Shown here piece by piece: positions 46,107 through 57,919 of a DNA stretch of 64,000 bases (its first letter is position 1; every line of letters starts with the position of its first letter). The stretch is from the NCBI GenBank assembly GCA_012064385.1, contig QRDG01000813.1, positions 453,952 to 517,951 of the forward strand. The letters are read 5' to 3'. Under the pieces are notes generated by a model, which did no database searches, had not been told where the DNA came from, and worked only from the letters and a program-made list of their open reading frames with translations. This DNA comes from Puccinellia tenuiflora. Lineage: Eukaryota > Streptophyta > Magnoliopsida > Poales > Poaceae. The translations under genes and the position numbers were made by a program.

Positions 46107-46548
46107 ATTGTATATTTGGTTGTCCACATTTCCATAGAGACTGTCGTAATTAAAATGATTCTCTCTATTTTTTATAGCAGATTCCTACATTTTAATAGTA
46201 TCGACTACCGTTTCAACATGTATAATTAATTCGAACGGTTTATACTTATAGCCTATATCCATTTCGAAAAAAAAAACACTTATAGCCTATATATCTAGAC
46301 TTTATATTTAGAGAATGGAGGGGGAAATATAAATCCTTCTCAATCCATGATGATGTTTGCGTGGAATGGCACATGGAGGTGGACGACGCCTTACACGAGA
46401 TAGGGGTGTATATAGAAGATGAGAAAGGCAATGCCACCAAGGAGGTCGACACCTAAGATTTTCCTCGACGGGTGCAAAGGCAGGTGTGTGATAACTAGAG
46501 CGAGCATCACCCACTCGACGAGAGATGGCTAGATTTTTCAATACTTAA

Positions 46549-48452
46549 GAGCAACTCCAGCCCCCCCCCCAGCCACCCTTTTATTCCGTCGGCGGCCCAT
46601 TTTGCTCCCAGTCGCCCCCCCCCCCCCCCCCCCCCCCAGCCATGTTTTCCGCCGGATTTGGGCCAAAAATCATCCGGCGTTCCCAGGGCGAACCCAACGC
46701 GCCGGGTTCCGCTTGGGGGCGCCGACAGAAAGAAATTGGCGCGAAATGAAGGGAAAACCGCGCGAAGCTTCCGGCGGGCCCGTCCTTGCAGCGACTCACC
46801 ACTTCGTCGTCCTCATCGCCTCGTCTCTTGCGTCGCATTAGTGCTCCCTGCCGCCGGTCAGGCGTGCCGCCGGTCAGGCGTACCGCCGTCGAGTCAAATC
46901 AGCCACGTGGCGGAGTTACCGCGCACCACACTAACTGCCCCGCCGCTATTTAACCCCCGCACCTCACCGATGGGATCCGCACACTTCAGTCGCCCACACT
47001 AGAGCTTTCCCCCGCCGCCCAACAAACATCCGTCCTCCCACACAAAGGCCGTACAAATGGCGGAGTGCTACCCTGGCGATGGTGCGGGGGCGAACGGCTT
47101 CGGCCGCCATTGGCTACGGGACGATGATGCCCGCCTGCTCTTCGAGGCGGGCTACCCCATGCCGCCGGACGTGCGCATGCTCGACGCCGGGCATCTGAGC
47201 CAGATGGGACTCCCCGTGCCCCCCGTCCCCACCGGCGAGGACAGACTCGTGGAGATCTACGCTTTCCGCGAAGCCATGACGCCGGAGCAGTGGGACAACC
47301 CCGTCTGGGACGCGGAGAACAACGTGTCATGGAATGCGTTATTCGCCGAGCGATCAGAACGACAGCGCAACGACTACCGCGGGCCGCCTGAGGCGGCATG
47401 GGGCGCGGCAACTCCGCCAGCCGGAAGGGCTGGTGGAGCGTGCCCGGGCGCATGCTCCCGTTCGTCCTTGACCACGTCGAGGCAGGCAACAACCCTCCGC
47501 TGCAGGCGCCGCCGCACACTCCCGTCTCCCACCGCTCCTCCTGGATGCTGAGGAGGATGGGCGGCTCCTACTCCTCTTCTTCCGGCGTGTCGCGTTCAGC
47601 CGGCTCGGCCCCACGCACGCCGGCGACGCCACTCCTCCGCGTGAAGGAGGAGCCCCAGGACGCGCCACCGCGCTCGCATAGCCACGACATCGTCATCAAT
47701 GAGACCATGCCATGCAGCTCCTCCCACCTGGTGAAGCCGAAGATCGAGCCCGGCCTCGCCCACATCAAGAAAGAGAAGGAACCGGCGTGGTCGACGTCGG
47801 GGGACTACGTCAAGTCCGCGCTGAAGGCGTCGGCGGAGGACGAACCCGAGGAGTTCCTCGGCCTGACGTTCGCGTCTCAGGCGAGCTTCAACGACGTGCC
47901 TCCGGCAAGCCTCGAGGACACGTTGGCCTGCTCGACGCACGAGCACCAGAAGGAGGAGGAGCGGAAGCGCCGCCTCCGGGAGGAGTAGCGCCTGCGCGCC
48001 GCTCATCGTCGGGTTCGGGAGGACCAGCGCATCATCGTCGTGGACGACAGTGAGGACGAGGACGCCGCCGGACCGAGCCAAGGCGGCGGCGACTCCGGAG
48101 CAGGCTGCAGCAGCGTCGCGCCGCAGGCCGCCGCCGACGACGGCAGGGACTACACGCAGTTCTACCGCCACTTCGGCATGTAGACGCCGCCGGCGTCGTT
48201 TTTATGTTGTTTTCATGTTTTTCTTCTACTTGTATGAAATCTGCCAGTTCGAATAAAATTCGCCCAAATTATGTCGGAACTTCGCCTAAAAATTGGTTTT
48301 CACGATTATTTTGCCATTGGGCCTGGGTGCGCGCCTAGGAATTGACGCGTTCCCAGGTCGAAATATTTCGACCGGCGCCCCCCAAGCTGCCCAAAAAAGC
48401 GCCGGCAAATCGGCCTGGGGGGGGGGGGGCATGGGGATTGCTAGAGTAGCAG
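46549..48452 (+). mobile_element. TIR DNA transposon carrying an ORF (Harbinger-like, non-autonomous)
   Basis: The ends read gagcaactccagc at the left and gctactctagc read inward from the right, each followed by a poly-C run, so the element ends are inverted. TAA precedes the left end and TAG follows the right, near the 3-bp TWA duplications of PIF/Harbinger elements. The equivalent site in the second copy of the flanking duplication (near 50875) is empty. No transposase. Confidence 0.7.
47057..48183 (+). pseudogene. Transposon-borne ORF of unknown function, broken
   Basis: Starts MAECYPGDGAG at 47057. The frame shifts by one near 47400, continues through GWWSVPGRMLPFVLDHVE, acidic stretches and KVEEP/IKKEKEP-like motifs, and has an in-frame TAG at 47986. 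It then resumes with RIIVVDDSEDED and ends FYRHFGM at 48183. High GC and acidic Pro/Ser-rich composition are unlike its neighbours. Similar ORFs are, to my knowledge, widespread in Triticeae non-autonomous transposons; no function is known. With one shift and one stop this copy cannot make the whole product. Confidence 0.65.
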
Positions 48453-49881
48453 TAGGGTGTCATAGAGTGAGTAGCACGAAATCGGTTTTTCAAAAAAAAA
48501 TCGAAATCGGAATTTTTTAGTTTCAAAATATTCGACAAAAATTTCAAGGGATAGATTATATCGAGATCTACCACTATGCAAAATATTAATGAAAACTTCG
48601 TTATATTTTGGCCTAGACGAAAAAAACAAATGTGTAGATCTGTATCGATGACCATTGCACAGTTTTAAAAAGTTAAAATGTTACCCGATTTGTATTTTTT
48701 TAGCTCGTAATACAACAAATTTCGTACTGAGATTTTGCACGATTGTATATCATAATATTGTCTATCCCTAGCATTGTTTTGACGATTTTTCGAAACTTAA
48801 ACATGTTGATTTCGAAATTTTGAAAAAAAGAGCTCCCTGTAACTCATTTGTGGTTTCTGGTCTCAGAGTTTGCTACAATTTATATTCGAATTTGATTTGG
48901 AAATTTGAAAGTTATGTGTTTGATATGCTGTTTGATTGTGTGATATTGAAGCGCGGAACGTTTGGCTTAAATAGTTGTGAAATGGGAGTTGAAAATTGTT
49001 TTACGTGCATACTTAGGATAAATAGAAGAGAAAAAACTATAAAGACCGTAGTTTTGCGTGATAAAAAATGGCACATGGTTCCAGAGCCTCTAAATGGTTT
49101 TAGCGTGTCTATTAAAATTATTTTAGACGCTCAGTTTTAGAAAATCTGCTATAGTTGATCTAAGACAAGATTGCCATGTTTGAGTAATGTAACTCCTTTT
49201 TCCTTGCCAAAAACGGAACTTTGCCATGAAATATTTCTTGACAGTAGACAAATAGCTAGGCAATAAGTGCACACACAGGGATAAATTCGTTGCTACAGAA
49301 ATTAAATTCGCTGGTGATATCCCCTGTTAAATGTTAATCGTTGTCAGTTCACTTCCTAAAAAACACTTGGGGTCCATTATTCCCACCTAGCTAGGATCTG
49401 TGTGTACAGCTCCAAACAAAGTCTACATCTAATAAAAAATATTTTAGTAAGATCTGGCTCGCTTGCGAAGATGTGCATTGTGTCTAGCTAGTTCAGGTCT
49501 GAAACACAGATCTGAACGCGTGTACTGACCGGAAAAAATAGTATAGCAAAAGTTTGAAGTTTGGTCAGAGGATATGGCGCTGTGTGATCACATCGATGAT
49601 ATGGAGTGTAATAAATACCCAATCTTGATCTGGAGGATCTCTTCTATATTATCCATACATGTGATGTGCCGGCGTTGCATCTTTTCGTAAATTTAAAGGA
49701 CGAACTTCTAGCTAACCTTCTACTCCATCAATCGTCAGCCGGATCTGCTGACCTGCACACATACAAAACTAATAAACTGAGAACTACTCGATCCGATTGT
49801 TTATATTTGCTTGTCCATATTCCCATAGGTCAGTCCCAAAATGATCCTCTCAATTTTTTGTAGTTTTCTAGCAGATTCCTA

Positions 49882-50033
49882 CTTCCTCAGATCCGAATTA
49901 TAATATGTTTTAGATATTTCATTCGGACTATATACAGACTGAAATAAATAAATAAGAACACACCTGAACACGTCTATATGCATCCGAGTCGGAAAAAAAC
50001 TATAACATCTTCTATTTTGGAAAACGGAGGGAG
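49882..50033. mobile_element. Stowaway MITE (152 bp)
   Basis: The termini are cttcctcagatccgaattat and, inverted, ctccctccgttttccaaaat. It is flanked by TA (49880-49881 and 50034-50035), the Stowaway/Tc1-mariner duplication. The paralogous site at 46181-46190 reads attcctacat with one TA and no insert, an empty-site control. Confidence 0.93.
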
Positions 50034-51599
50034 TACATTTTAATAGTATCAAGTATCAACTACCATTTCAACATGTATCATGCGAACAATTTATGCTTAT
50101 AGCCTTTTTAGACTATATTTAGAGAAGTGGATGGGGTTATGATAATGTCTGCGTGCATCTCTCTCCTCCCCCATACGATATATACCATCGTTCAGTGCCG
50201 CCTCCTCTTGCCGGTGTACCTTACCGGATACCTCATGTCGTCCTAGGTCCCCTGGTTTCTTGTCTACCCGTAACATTGAAGCACCCTAAGATGTCCATGA
50301 TGTGTCCCACGACCATCGTTGTCGCTGCCACCACCTGCTCCTCCGATGTGCCTCGACAACTCCTCCTCCCCGTCTAGCATTGCCACCTCCTCCACTTCCC
50401 TCCTGTGCCACTCCTCCCATCTGCTCCGGCCCCCCATGTGTGATCAAATGTTGAACTCCTTGACTCCGATGACGTGATTGGTATGGGACGACCTACAAGG
50501 CTCTTTGAGGTTTGAGGAATATGAAGTTATAACCGTAGCGGTTACCACTTCCAAGGCCGAGCCCCACCGCGGCCGCAACAGTGCCGAAGAGGAGAAGGCA
50601 TTGAAGGCGGCTATGGGTACTTTGGTTGCCAAGGCCTGGTTAAAGGCAACGCTGCCGCTGTCGAGGAAAGGCATGGGGAGATCTAGAACGCCTTAGCAGA
50701 GATAGGGGTTGATACAAAAGAGGAGAAGTGCAAATCCATCAAAGAGGCCGACAAGACAACATTTTTCCTTGTATCACCCCCGATGGGTACAAAGGATGTA
50801 TCTAATACCTAGAGCGAGTAGCCGAGTACCACCCTCTCGAGGAGTACAAGAGGTGGCTTGATTCAATACTTAAGAATAAATAGTGGTGTAGGGGTGACAT
50901 AGAGTTTTCTTCATTTTATATTTGAATTTTATTTGGAAATTCGAAAGTAATGTGTTTGATATGTTGTTCGATTGTGTGATATTGAAGTGCAAAAACATTT
51001 GGCTTAAATTCTTGTAAAATGGTAGTTGAAAAATAATTTATATGCACACTTAGGATAAATAGAAGAGAATATTAATTATAAAGACTGTACTTAGTTTTAG
51101 GGGATACAAAATGGCACAGGGCTGCAAAGACTCTAAATGGTTTCAGCGTGTGCAGCTGATCCAAACAAAGGCTACATCTAGGAAAAGTATTTTTTTTTTT
51201 GTAAGATTTAGCTCACTTGCGAAGATGTGCATCGTGTCTAGCTAGTTCACAGGTCTGAAACACAGATCTGAACGCGTGTACTGATTGGAAAAAAAAGTAT
51301 AGCAAAAGTTTGAAGTTTGGTCAGTGGATAAGTCGTTGTGTCATCACATCGATGTGATAGTATGGAGTGCAATAAATACCTAATCTGGATCTGGAGGATC
51401 TCTTCTACTATTCCGATTATCCATACATGTGATGTGCCGGTATTGCATCTTTTCGTGAATTCAAAGGACGCACTTCTAGATACTCTTCTACTCCATCAAT
51501 CGTCAGCCAACGCGGGGTGGGAGGTTTCTAGCGCGGGCGCCTAGGGGTCGCTGGGAACGGCTCGGAGGCGGCTAGGGTTTAGGTACAACTACAAAAAGG

Positions 51600-52010
51600 T
51601 TCCCTTTGTAAAGAGAACTTTATTAGCTAACATGTTTAAACATGGACAACGGACCGGCACAGGCCCGGCATGGTCCGGCCTGGAGCTAAATAGGTCCGGC
51701 ATGGCCCGACATGTGGCAGCCCATTTATAAACGGGTCGTGCAGTGACGTGTTGCATGTCTCGTCTCGAGTCTTATGCACGGCCTCTTTGATAAACGGGCC
51801 GGTCTGTTTAACACGTCGGGCTGTTTTAGATGTTTTGACTTGTTTTTGGCGTGTTAAGTACATTTTTTCAGAAAAAACTAAAAGAATTAAATAAGAATGG
51901 TAAACGGGCAGTACCGTGCCGCGGGCTTGGAAAAACCCGTTTAGCCACGTGCCGAGCCAGACCCATGACGAGGCGGGCACGTGTCCAGGTGAACAACTTT
52001 GGATATGTTC
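51600..52010. mobile_element. Non-autonomous DNA element with GGCCCGGCA-type subterminal words
   Basis: Clusters of ggcccggcatgg, ggtccggcatggcccg and, at the other end, cgggcagtaccgtgccg resemble grass hAT-type MITEs with gccgggcc-rich ends. Exact termini and target duplication are not clear. Confidence 0.45.
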
Positions 52011-52439
52011 ACCAATTGTATCTTCACCTAGTGTATCATCAAAAAGCACTCGACGATATTGGCAGTTCCCATTACTGCACCCAAAGAGGACGACACTAGT
52101 ATAGAAGGCTCCCAGTTGCATATCATTTTTTTTAATCATAACAAATTACTCATCACATATCCTTGGACAAAACAAAACATGTATGATGTTCGGGCAGGTT
52201 CGACAAACGCATATTAATAAATTAATATAAATATCATTTTACTTTTATCTAATTGCAAAAACTAGAGTTTTTTTATGAAGAGTGTACGAAGAATATTGTG
52301 AGAAATTGCAATTTTCACACAAAGTATACCATATTTGATGGAGAATACCCATATAATATATTTTTCTTGTTTTCTAGCAACTTTTGCGCTTTTAAACGAC
52401 TTTATGTCTATTTCTCGAAAGTAAATCGAATTTAAACTA

Positions 52440-53655
52440 AATGTATGACAACCATCTCGGTGGCGCACAAGGGATTTCCAGCGCGTGGGGCACTGAGCCT
52501 CGGCGAGAGCCTGGTGTTGCTGGACGACGCCGGCGCCGACGGAGTGACGCTGCAGCGGCTGGCTGCGGCCGTTTCAGGCCAGGCATGGCCTAGTGTTGGT
52601 GGCCACCGGGGGGCATGGCACCGGTCTTTGCCTCCACGAGGTGCGGCTGGTCTCAGATCGGGTCGGCCCTTCTTGCCATTAGGTCTTCGAGCTGGTGGCG
52701 TGGGGGCTGCTGGCTTGGTCCCAATAATGGCGAGTTGACCCTAACAAGCGCTATCGCTGTCGCCATGTGCAACCTCTACCGAGTGGTGCTGAATTTGGAG
52801 GAGGGATCCAGGCATGGCTGCGGTGTGCCTCCTGCAGTATTGTCCTGACATCAATCTTGCAACTCCACGATCCACTTCGGTCGAGCAGACGCACTGCAAT
52901 GCTCCCAGGTGGAATTTGTGCGTGTTTGGATCTAAAGGCGCCGGATCGAAGTAAGTGTGGTCCTTGTGCTGCCATCATTCATGGAGTTGTGAAGATCCAT
53001 GTTGCTTTGACTGGGGGCGACCCCTTTATCACCTCGGGTCCGCCTTGAAACTTTGAAGTGATCTCGAAGGTGTTGATGGGGAGTTTATGGCGGTCGTGTT
53101 TGACGAAGACCGGTCAGGATCTGGAGGTTTCATCTTTGTCAAGAACAGGGTAACTCAAGTGTGTACTCACAGCGGTTTGAGAGTTTTTGTGTGTCGGACA
53201 ATCGGCGGTTTGCAACAGTGGTGATGTCGGTTGACTTCATTCTTGGTGGTCTCAGTCTCCGGGGTTAAAACCCTTGGTCGGCTCTTTGGTGTTGTGCCTG
53301 AACATGGCGGCTCCAAAGTCGTTTCCTTGTTGAAGGCACTGTCGGGAGACTAGACTTCTCCAGGGTGAAAACCTAGGTCTGACCATGCTGGTTAGTCTGG
53401 ACGACGACGGTGTTTGTACACTACTACCTTCCTGGAGGAGTCGTTTTGGAGAGCTTTTTCAAAGTCTAGGTGTCGCCAGCTGTTGCGAGTATCTGCTTGT
53501 TTTGACGGGGTCTTTGTTTTCCTTTTTCTTCTTCCTTTGGTTTTTCGTCTGTGTGCATCCGTGATGTCTAGACTTCTCTACACATTATGTTGTTGCAGAG
53601 GCTGTGTGTAATTGGTACCAGCTTGATATTAATATATTCCCCTTATCGAAAAAAG
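52440..53655 (+). mobile_element. LINE 3' region (5'-truncated)
   Basis: About 1.2 kb of G/T-rich, non-coding sequence. It ends ttgatattaatatattcccc, then ttatcgaaaaaa, the characteristic grass LINE 3' terminus with short polyA. The ~97-codon frame at 52445 has no domain. The LINE reverse-transcriptase fragment that follows is a separate piece. Confidence 0.65.
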
Positions 53656-53819
53656 TTACCAAAAGGAGTCTTGCATCAAGTAGATTATTTTCGATCCAAA
53701 TTCTTCTGACAAGGGGATAGTGAGAAAAGGAAGTATCGACTGGCTAAATAGAATGTAGTGTGTCGCCCCAAAGATAAAGGGGGTAGGGATTCATGACCTA
53801 GAGGTCAAGAATAAAGCTC
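53656..53819 (+). pseudogene. LINE reverse-transcriptase fragment, left half (split)
   Basis: Degenerate coding sequence ending GIHDLEVKNKAL, a conserved stretch late in plant LINE ORF2. It is interrupted at the 5-bp AGCTC by the LTR retrotransposon, and the frame resumes at 62076. It contains a stop (near 53755) and shifts. Confidence 0.75.
53815..53819 (+). repeat. LTR retrotransposon target-site duplication (left)
   Basis: AGCTC directly before the TG of the 5' LTR, identical to 62076-62080. Confidence 0.95.
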
Positions 53820-55431
53820 TGATACGTGTCAAACGTATCTATAATTTTTTACTGATCCATGCTAGTTTTGTGATGTTGTCACATGTTTCTACTATCTTAT
53901 TACATCATTTTTATGCATTTTATCGAACTAACCTATTGACAAGATGGCCAGTGCCAGTTTCCTGTTTTTGCTGTCTTTTCGTTTCAGAAACTTACCACAG
54001 TAAATATTCTCGGAATGCGCTAAAAATTTACGAGGATTTTTTATTCGCCAAGACGGAGTTTCAGTCCAGAGGGCAGCCCTGGGGGCCAGTCACAGGGCAG
54101 GGACGACCCCCAGCCGCGGCCTGCCCTAGGGCGGTGGGTGGGACCCGCCCCTGCTCCTGGTGGGTCCCCTCGGCCCCCTCTGTTGCCTATAAAATCAGAT
54201 TAATCCCAAAAACGTCGAGGCGGCCATTATTTTCCAGATAAGTCACCCGAGGCGCCGCCACCATAAACCCTAGTTCGAGGGTTATTCTGAAGCTGATCCC
54301 GGCACCCTGCCGGAGGGGAGATCGATCCCGGAGGGCTCTTCATCGCCATGCCTTCCTCCGGGATGATTTGTGAGTAGTCCCACCTTGGACTACGGGTCCA
54401 TGGCAGTAGCTAGATGGTAGTCTCTCTCCCTTGTGCTTCATGTATTATGATCTTGTGAGCTGCCTAACATGATCAAGATCGATTATGGTAATGCTATGTG
54501 ATGTGTTTGCTGGGATCTAATGGATTATGTAGTTATGATCAGATTGTGCATGATTCTTATATGTTGATTTATGTTCTTGCTTGCTCTCCGATGTGCGTAG
54601 TTACTTTGGCCAAGTGATTGTGTCTATCTCCAAGAGGGAGTATTTATGCTAGATAGTGGGTTCATGCCCCCTTTTGTTCCTGGGCAGGAGTGACAGAAAC
54701 GTCTAAGGGCGAGGGTGTGCTGTTGCTACTAAGGGTAAAACAGCGGTGTTAATGTCTCTTTTGATATTAGTATTTCTTACTTCATGCGCTTTACTTAATG
54801 CAAATGTCTGTTGCTTGCAACTTAATACCGTTGGGTGATAGGCTGGATAGCGATCCCACTGTGGACTTTTTAGACAAAGATGAAGTTGGATTCAACGGTC
54901 TTTGTTCATTATCGTGATGCCTACATAAATATTATCATGTTCTCTATGTCATAGCTAGATTAAGTTTGTGTTATAATCTTGTCAATTGCCTAGATGTAAT
55001 TTGTTTACCCATCGTATGAGTGTTTTACTTACTTGAGAGACTCCACTAGTGAACCCATGGCCCCCGGTCTATCTTTTTACATTAATTGCAACCTTTATTC
55101 ATCACTTTTCATTATTATTAATCCTCTGGTCCAATTTAATGTTTTCATCTATTTCACTATACAATTAACCGCTTTGTTTTCTGTGAGACCGGAAAGATTG
55201 ACAACCTTTCCGCCGTTGGGGGCAAAGTAATTGGTTGAGTGTGTGCAGGTCCACGTTTGTTGAAGATCTGTTGAAGATTAAGCGCCAAAGATCTTTAAAA
55301 TTCACTTTATTGTTGATTTGAAAGTCCTACTGGTTCGATAAACCTCGGTTCGTTAACGAGGGAAAATTGTTACTTACTACATCCACGCCTTCACTTGGGG
55401 CACAACCCAACGCTACCATCACCGATCATCA
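53820..55431 (+). repeat. 5' LTR
   Basis: 1612 bases, TG...CA. A TATAAAA box at 54188-54194 probably drives transcription. A long transcribed stretch with several short upstream ATGs follows. Confidence 0.93.
54188..54194 (+). promoter_or_regulatory. TATA box of the 5' LTR
   Basis: TATAAAA in a GC-rich context, conserved at 60843-60849 in the 3' LTR. Confidence 0.7.
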
Positions 55432-55433
55432 AG

Positions 55434-55460
55434 CAGTTTTTTGGTGCTGTTGCTGGGGAC
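55434..55460 (+). other. Primer-binding-site region
   Basis: Directly after the 5' LTR: ttttttggtgctgttgctgg, a C-to-T decayed form of the ttggcgccgttgccgggga sequence usual behind Triticeae gypsy LTRs. The changes fit deamination of methylated C. Confidence 0.6.
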
Positions 55461-55624
55461 TTTGGAGCTACAGTAAGGGGAGTCTCATACTCTCAATCAC
55501 TTTACTTTTTTTTGTCTTTCTTGCTTTATTTCTCGTTTAGTTTATTTTTCTTGTTGCAAAATTTTAAAACCCCAAAAAAATTAGTGTAGTCTTTATTCCT
55601 GTCTTGTTATTTTATCTTATCATT

Positions 55625-57919
55625 ATGTCTTCCACTGAAAACACCAAGTTGTGTGACTTTACTAGCACTAATAACAATGATTTCATATGCTCTCCAATTG
55701 CTCCACCCGCTACTAAAGCGGAATCTTATGATATTAAGCCTGCCTTGTTAAATCTTGTTATCAAAGAGCAATTTTCTGGTGCTAGTACTGATGATGCCGC
55801 CTCTCATTTAAATAACTTTGTTGAGTGATGTGATATGCAAAAATATAAAGAGGTAGAAAGTGACATCATAAAACTAAAGCGTTTCCCTTTCTCTTTGAGA
55901 GGGAGAGCAAAAGAATGGTTATTGTCTTTGCCTAGAAATAACATTGATTCTTGAACTAAATGCAAAGATGCCTTTATTGGAAAATATTATCCACCTGCTA
56001 AAATCATAAAATTGAGGGGTAACATTATGAACTTTAGACAATTTGATAATGAACATGTTGCTCAATCTTGGGAGAGAATGAAATCTATGGTTAAAAATTG
56101 TCCCACGCATGGATTAACTACATGGATGGTTATCCAAACTTTTTATGAAGGTTTGAATTTTTCTTCAAGGAACCTCTTGGACTCGGCCGCGGGAGGCACC
56201 TTTATGTCCACCAAATTAGGTGCAGCAACTAAACTCTTGGATGAGATGATGACAAATTATTCAGAATGGCATACCGAAAGAGCTCCCAGTGGTAAGAAGG
56301 TAAATTCTGTCGAGAAATTTCCTCTTTGAGTGAGAAGGTTGATATGATTATGTCTATGCTTGCTACCAATCAGTCCTCTATTGATCCTAATAATGTCCCA
56401 CTTTCTTCATTAGTTGCCCAAGAAAAGGATCAACTTGATGTTAATTTTCTCAATAGAAATAACTTTAACAATAATGCTTATCGAAATAATTTTGGTAGTA
56501 ACAACTATAAGCCCTATCCTCCACATGGTGTCAATTTAAATGGAAATCATTTTAACAATGTTTCATCTGATCAAGTAATTAGTAATAATAGACTAAATGA
56601 AATAGATAAGTCTACCAAAAAGTTCATGCATGAGGAATATGAGCAAAACAAAATCTTCTCTAGGCAAATGAATGAGAATTCTTTTATATTAAAAAGTATA
56701 AATGATCAACTTGGAGAGTTAAATAAAGAAATTTCTAAACTTCAATCAAAGCATGTTAATATTGAAGCTTGCATTTCAAATATGTCCCAAACTCAAGCCA
56801 CTTTTATTAACCGAATGGCTGCTAAACCTGAATTAGTTGCTCCCGCTGAAACTGATGCTTTTGCTGTCTTTAAAACTGCCAATACTCCTGTTGCTTCGAT
56901 TAATATTGATGGAGATTATAAAACTTTGAATAGATCGATATGAGTGCTCTACTGATCCTAAAATTGTTAATGATAAAACTCCTACCTTGCTTAAAAAGGA
57001 TCAAGAAAAACTTGATAGTCTTGTCTCTAAAGTGGAAAATCTTGCTCATGATGTTGAAATTTTAAAAATTAGAACCACTCCTCTTCAAGACAAGCCGACT
57101 GAATATTTGAATGCTCTTTCTATCCAAATTAATAATAATGACAGGATGTTAGCTTGCTTGCATGCTAGGTGGGCTAGAGAAGAAGAAGCTAGAACTGCTG
57201 AAATGAATAGGAAAACTGTTAAAGTTTATACTATCCAAATTACTAATGAGGATACTCCTAGCCTATTTAAAGATGATGAAATTGATTTTGATAATTGCAA
57301 TATTACTGAAGTCATCAAGTTCCTACAAAAACTTGCTAAGTCACCGGATGCTAGTAAATTAAATATTGCCTTTAGTAAACATATTACCGATGCTCTTATC
57401 AAGGCTAGGGAAGAAAAGCCTAAGCTAGAAACTTCTATTCCTAGAAAATTACAAGATGGATGGGAACCCCCTATTAAGATGAGAATAAATGACTTTGATT
57501 GTAATGCTTTGTGTGATCTTGGTGCTAGTATTTCTGTTATGCCTAAAAGTTTCTATGAAATGTTTAATTTAAATCCTTTGGAAGAATGCTATTTAAATGT
57601 TCATCTTGCTGATTCTTCTAAAAGGAAACCTTTGGGTAGAGTTGATGATGTTCTTATTGTTATTAATGATAACTATGTTCCCGTTGATTTTATTGTTATG
57701 GACATTGAGTGTAATGCTTCTTGTCCTATTATTTTGGGAAGACCGTTTTTGAGAACCGTTGGTGCTATTATTGATATGAAAGAGGGAAATATAAGATTTC
57801 AGTTCCCCCTTAAAAGAGGGATGGAACACCTCCCTAGAAAGAGAAAGAAGCTTCCTTTTGAATCAATCATAAGGTCAAGCTATGTTCTTGATGTTGCAAA
57901 GGCCTCCGAAAAAATTTGA
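55625..57919 (+). pseudogene. gag-protease polyprotein of the gypsy element, broken
   Basis: Begins MSSTENTKLCDF at 55625. In-frame stops occur at 55826 and near 55952 (where Trp is usual), with frameshifts near 56320 and 56950, before the final open stretch 56987-57919. The gag part shows the Retrotrans_gag pattern (FPFSLRGRAKEWL, YYPPAKI, WERMKSMVKNCPTHG). The middle is Asn-rich. The C-terminal part is a retropepsin with CDLGASISVMP in place of DTGA, then IILGRPFLRT. No zinc knuckle, reverse transcriptase or integrase follows. Gag would package RNA and the protease would cut the polyprotein, but this copy cannot encode an intact product. Confidence 0.85.

Larger units (their letters stand above)
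46107..51520 (+). repeat. Tandem duplication (copy A 46107-49760, copy B 49795-51520)
   Basis: The left half of copy A (46107-46548) matches 49795-50890; its right half (48870-49750) matches 50915-51510. Shared words include gatgtgccgg, ttctactccatcaatcgtca and gtgtgatattgaag. Copy A holds a 1.9-kb DNA transposon that copy B lacks. Copy B holds a 152-bp Stowaway element and ~500 bases (50150-50670) that A lacks. No gene is recognised in the duplicated sequence. Confidence 0.8.

Noticed and set aside
47354..48171. Large minus-strand frames over the transposon-borne ORF
   Set aside because: GC-rich antisense shadows; the plus strand has a plausible start, acidic motifs and terminal stop.
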